A DNA stretch of 64,000 nucleotides from Panax quinquefolius (taxonomy: Eukaryota; Streptophyta; Magnoliopsida; Apiales; Araliaceae): the NCBI GenBank assembly GCA_020205615.1, contig CM035153.1:93028792-93092791 (forward strand). Reading direction: 5' to 3'. The notes under the pieces were generated by a model. That model saw only the letters and a list, made by a program, of their open reading frames with translations, was not told where the DNA came from and searched no databases. The position numbers and the translations under genes were made by a program. Of the stretch, positions 60,503 through 64,000 are shown in pieces (the stretch's first letter is position 1; every line of letters begins with the position of its first letter).

Positions 60503-61162
60503 GTGAACTCAATATCTTCATGTCACTAGTTTGAACTCTTTAGCTTCCCGTCTTGTTCTTAGAGGCCAACTTTCATACTTTCTTTAGAAAGCTAGTCGTT
60601 GCTATTTGCAGACTATTTGTTATTCTTCAGGTTCGTTTGCTCTACTAACTTTCTTTTGTCATTTGTTTCCTTCTTTTTCTCCCTGCATGTATTGTTACCT
60701 TTTGTTAATTGTAGTTTTTTAATGTTGAGACTAATGACTAGGATAGATAAAATTAGAAGAACCTCATTTGCCAATTTTATGCTAACATGGTACAATTTTA
60801 GATATACAGGCTATGGCCATAAAACATGAGTTTTGTTTGATGTATTACCAGAAGCAGTTGTAAGAGGCTTTATGGCTAAATTATGAACCAATTTTAGTTC
60901 AAGATTACAAAGTTAGTTACATATTCTTAAGTACTACTGGTAGACATCATGTGATTTTCTAGTTAGTGTCTACTTAGAAGCAGTTTAAGTCAAATGGTTG
61001 ACTCTAAAGTATGCAACAGGACATGATCACTTGTCAACTATATTGGGAGTTTAAATGTTGCTTAAGCTATAACTTTTTTTATTATTATATGGCATCTATG
61101 TGATGCTAAATGTATGAGTCTGACCATTTTTTAAACCTGTGCATGTTTACCTCCACGTGCAG

Positions 61163-61395
61163 AGGCTGGGCATGCTTTAGATGGCGCACTTATGCCTGAA
61201 TATAATCCAGTAGCCAAGATATCCATCATTCCCCGTGGCCAAGCGGGTGGCCTTACCTTTTTCGCTCCAGGTGAAGAGAGGCTTGAATCTGGGCTTTATA
61301 GCAGAAGCTACCTGGAGAATGGAGAGATTCATGAAACTCTGATGAAGCACACACATGAAGTTGTGGATGAATGTACGTATTTTGGGAGAACCTAG
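61163..61395 (+). pseudogene. Chloroplast FtsH1/5-type protease fragment
   Basis: After acceptor ACGTGCAG the frame reads [36 protein letters not shown] and [15 protein letters not shown] (to 61320). This matches the peptidase start of thylakoid FtsH type A, which degrades damaged photosystem II protein D1; the residues AGH belong to the HExxH zinc site, whose first histidine would come from the preceding exon. From 61321 the frame continues [17 protein letters not shown], which is not FtsH-like, to a stop at 61393-61395, so a second source or intron read-through follows. Confidence 0.88.
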
Positions 61396-61740
61396 GATTT
61401 TTTTACACATGCTTAGGTAGTAGCTTAATTTTATGGATAGTTTGGTTTATTTTGTGGATGTAATCAAATTCACAGTTTAATATAGTAGTAATTTATATTG
61501 AAAAGTGAATTTGAGATGTATATATGGATAGTTTGGTATATATTTTGTGGATGTAGTAATTTCAAATTATAAATGAATGGTATTATTGGAATGTATTTTG
61601 AATGGTTGATACATTTTGGCTTTAAATTTAAATGAAAATTTATACCTTTTTATTTATATATCATGGCATTAGAAAATTGCAGGTGCACTGGTAATATAGG
61701 TGAATGTTATATAAATTTGTCTAAATAGATGACACATTCT
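61396..61740. other. AT-rich stretch between cargo and right CACTA end
   Basis: No coding or repeat signal recognised; contains repeated TGGATAGTTTGGT and TTTTGTGGATGTA phrases near 61433-61560. Confidence 0.5.
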
Positions 61741-62033
61741 AAACGTTGTGTAAATGTGTCTAAACGTTGTCTGATAAATTAAACTACAACATTTTTAGTT
61801 AGAAAATGTTGTGGAATAATACCATCTACAACGTTTTCAAGCATATAATAATTTTTAGACAACAAATCTACAATGCTTTTTAGAAAAAAAAAATTGTATA
61901 ATGTGTGAAAGTCCAACGTTTTAAAAACGTTGTATAAAGGGTGTCAAATAGATGACACCCTTAACCACGACGTTTCAGGGATAGCAACCACAACGTTTTT
62001 TACACGTTATCTATTTACTGTTTTGTAGTAGTG
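61741..62033. repeat. Right CACTA end and subterminal region
   Basis: AAACGTTGTG, AAACGTTGTC, ACAACGTTTTC, AAACGTTGTAT, ACAACGTTTTT and the terminal GTTTTGTAGTAGTG. AAGGGTGTCA at 61937-61946 pairs perfectly with TGACACCCTT at 61953-61962, a hairpin with a 6-base loop. Confidence 0.8.
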
Positions 62034-62864
62034 TGATAAAAAAAACCCTAAGTTGCTTAAGTCTATAAATAGCAACACAACCTCTGGCCAAACCTACGAA
62101 TTCATTACGCCTATACACTCTTATAAACATACCAAATCAAGCCTGGGTGATAGCAGCATCAAATTCAGTAGCCAGAAATCAAAATCAAGCAAAAAAGGTG
62201 CAAACCCTAATTCATAGCTAGATCTTTGATGCTTTATTCAAATTATTGTTTAGATGTTTAGATTTGTGTAATAACATGTTAGAAAGTATGTTAGATTGAT
62301 AGAACATGTTTTCATAACATCTAGATGCCTCAAATTAATGTTTTAAGCAATCTATAAATTTTGGAAAAACAAGCTTGACAGTCGAATGTCAGAGCTTGTA
62401 GATTCGTGTATGTTAATAGTTAGGTCTGTTAATTGTATGTTATTTATAGTATGACATGAGGTCTTTAATCAAGAAAAGAAAACAGGTTCATTAGAACCAT
62501 ATATTGGAAGTTATAGGTGGTCAAAGGTGGTTGACCGATCACGAAGTTCTATTTTCTGGGTTACCCAGAAAACTCAAGAACAGGTTGAGCCGGCTACTTT
62601 AACAAGCCTTTTTAATCGCTTTCTGGTTGTTGTTATAATTACTTTTTGTAATAGATTAATACCTTAATATGCATACTACATATCTATGATCTTAAATTGC
62701 TTAAAAAGCTAATAGGATTACTGGAATTAATGGTCAAAAGTCGTTGACCGAGCTTGACCAAGTTTTCTGGGTTACCAAGAAAATTGATGAACATGAAGAA
62801 TAGTTGTTGGGTGTACTTTGACCAATATAGATTGAGACCTTAGAATTATGCTTTGTCCAAACCA

Positions 62865-62867
<3 letters not shown>

Positions 62868-62920
<53 letters not shown>
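62868..62920. repeat. (TA)n microsatellite
   Basis: About 25 TA units in the outer long LTR. Confidence 0.95.
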
Positions 62921-62923
<3 letters not shown>

Positions 62924-63252
62924 CTTGACATATAGACTACATATTACAACAAACACAATACAAATCTATTACACAGAATCAAAGATATGAAAGCTACAAA
63001 ACTGTTGACCGACCATGACCACTGTTATGGGTTACCCAAAAACTCAAAAACAGCTCTGACAGTGACTTTGAGCCTCTATAACTTCTTGTTATATGTAGGT
63101 TAAAGCACGAAATTTGTCTGATGTTGTACTACTGTATGAGTACTATAAAATTTATACTTGTCCAAACCCAGAATCATTAACAGTAGCAAAGTAGATCATA
63201 GTCAAAGTGGTACATAGACCACAACCGACTGAAGGCCAAAAATTCAAGAATA

Positions 63253-63281
63253 CCTATAGCGACACTACCTGTCACTATAGG
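63253..63281. other. Hairpin shared with other LTR family
   Basis: CCTATAGCGACA and TGTCACTATAGG with a 5-base loop, one mismatch in 12. It lies at the border between the GC-richer and AT-rich halves of the LTR, as does the hairpin at 49310 on the opposite strand. Confidence 0.75.
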
Positions 63282-64000
63282 GCTTTAGCGACAAACAGTA
63301 ATTGCTTTTTTTAGAAATTAATTAATAAAAAATTAGAAATAATTAATAAATAAATATAAAAACAATTTTAAAAATTATATTAAGTTATTATAATTAACTT
63401 TTGATATTTTTACATAAATTCAATAAATATTTTATTTTATTTGGATATTATTAATAATTAAGTTAATAATAAAGTAATTAGAATAATTACTTATAAATAA
63501 TAAAAATTATTGAAAAATATTATTAATGATTTAAAATCATAATAAATGGTTATAAATTATTTAAAAATAGTAAACAAGGTTTTTATAAAATTTTAAGTAA
63601 ATATTAATTATTTAAAATAGAAATAAATGATTTAAAAATCATTTAAAGAATAAATAAATACTTAAAAATTATTATAAGCTTCTAGAAATTATTATAAAGG
63701 ATAATTAAATTATCTAAAAATATAATAAAGCTTATAAATAGAATTTAGTTGATGTATCATCTTATTTAATATTTAGTAAAGTCTTTGAACACCGAAACCA
63801 TATTAAACTTAACTCGAACATATGTAAATTTTGTATTTGAGCATTGTTATCTATACTAATGTGATAGATTTATATGAATGAACATCTTAGACGTTTATTA
63901 ACGAATCGAGTAGCATTACTTGACTGATCTTCGCTCAGGCAAGTTTTCTATACCCTAATTATTTTCACAAGTTTTCTATACCCTAATTACTTTCTCAAGT

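Overview
This window looks like repeat-dense nuclear DNA of a flowering plant, most likely a eudicot. It is AT-rich, full of (TA)n microsatellites, and built almost entirely from plant-type LTR retrotransposons of the Athila, Tat/Ogre-like and Tekay-like chromovirus lineages, nested inside one another. No intact host gene, rRNA, tRNA or CRISPR array was found. Every retroelement reading frame seen carries stops or frameshifts. The species cannot be named from sequence alone.

Layout. 1-7872: 3' two thirds of an Athila-type element (degenerate RT, RNase H and integrase, an env-position ORF, non-coding 3' region, 3' LTR), inserted into a minus-strand LTR (7873-11679). 11680-13943: LTR ends, a small inverted-repeat element and gene-less DNA. 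About 13944-18787: Tat/Ogre-like LTR end, primer-binding site and broken gag. 18788-29182: a structurally complete Tekay-like chromovirus with two 2.8-kb LTRs and a perfect CTCAC target duplication, inserted in the Tat gag. 29294-38528: a related chromovirus on the minus strand, mostly LTRs. 38529-39040: a probable Copia-like LTR end. 39041-47013: two tandem partial Athila 3' ends, the first split by a 2.85-kb solo LTR. 47014-52436: Tat pol fragments (G-patch-like segment, then RT), split by a minus-strand solo LTR (47590-51407). 52437-64000: a long LTR, interrupted by a second LTR of its own family (52754-56440, ACAAA target duplication) and by the element at 56754-62033.

The most notable object is 56754-62033: a 5.28-kb CACTA-type DNA transposon flanked by a 3-bp TGA duplication. 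It carries fragments of several unrelated host genes in one orientation: the 5' UTR and first codons of a ribosomal protein L4 gene, three consecutive exons of a PRMT1-type arginine methyltransferase, two exons of the phenylalanyl-tRNA synthetase beta subunit, two exons of a probable CorA-like protein, and one exon of a chloroplast FtsH1/5-type protease. Many intron borders are kept, so the pieces were captured as genomic DNA. The paralogous LTR at 53371 shows the matching unoccupied site. No transposase is visible, so it would depend on an autonomous relative.

The order of events can be partly read from the nesting: Tat first; chromoviruses, Athila copies and long LTRs into it; then a second LTR and the CACTA element into the long LTR.
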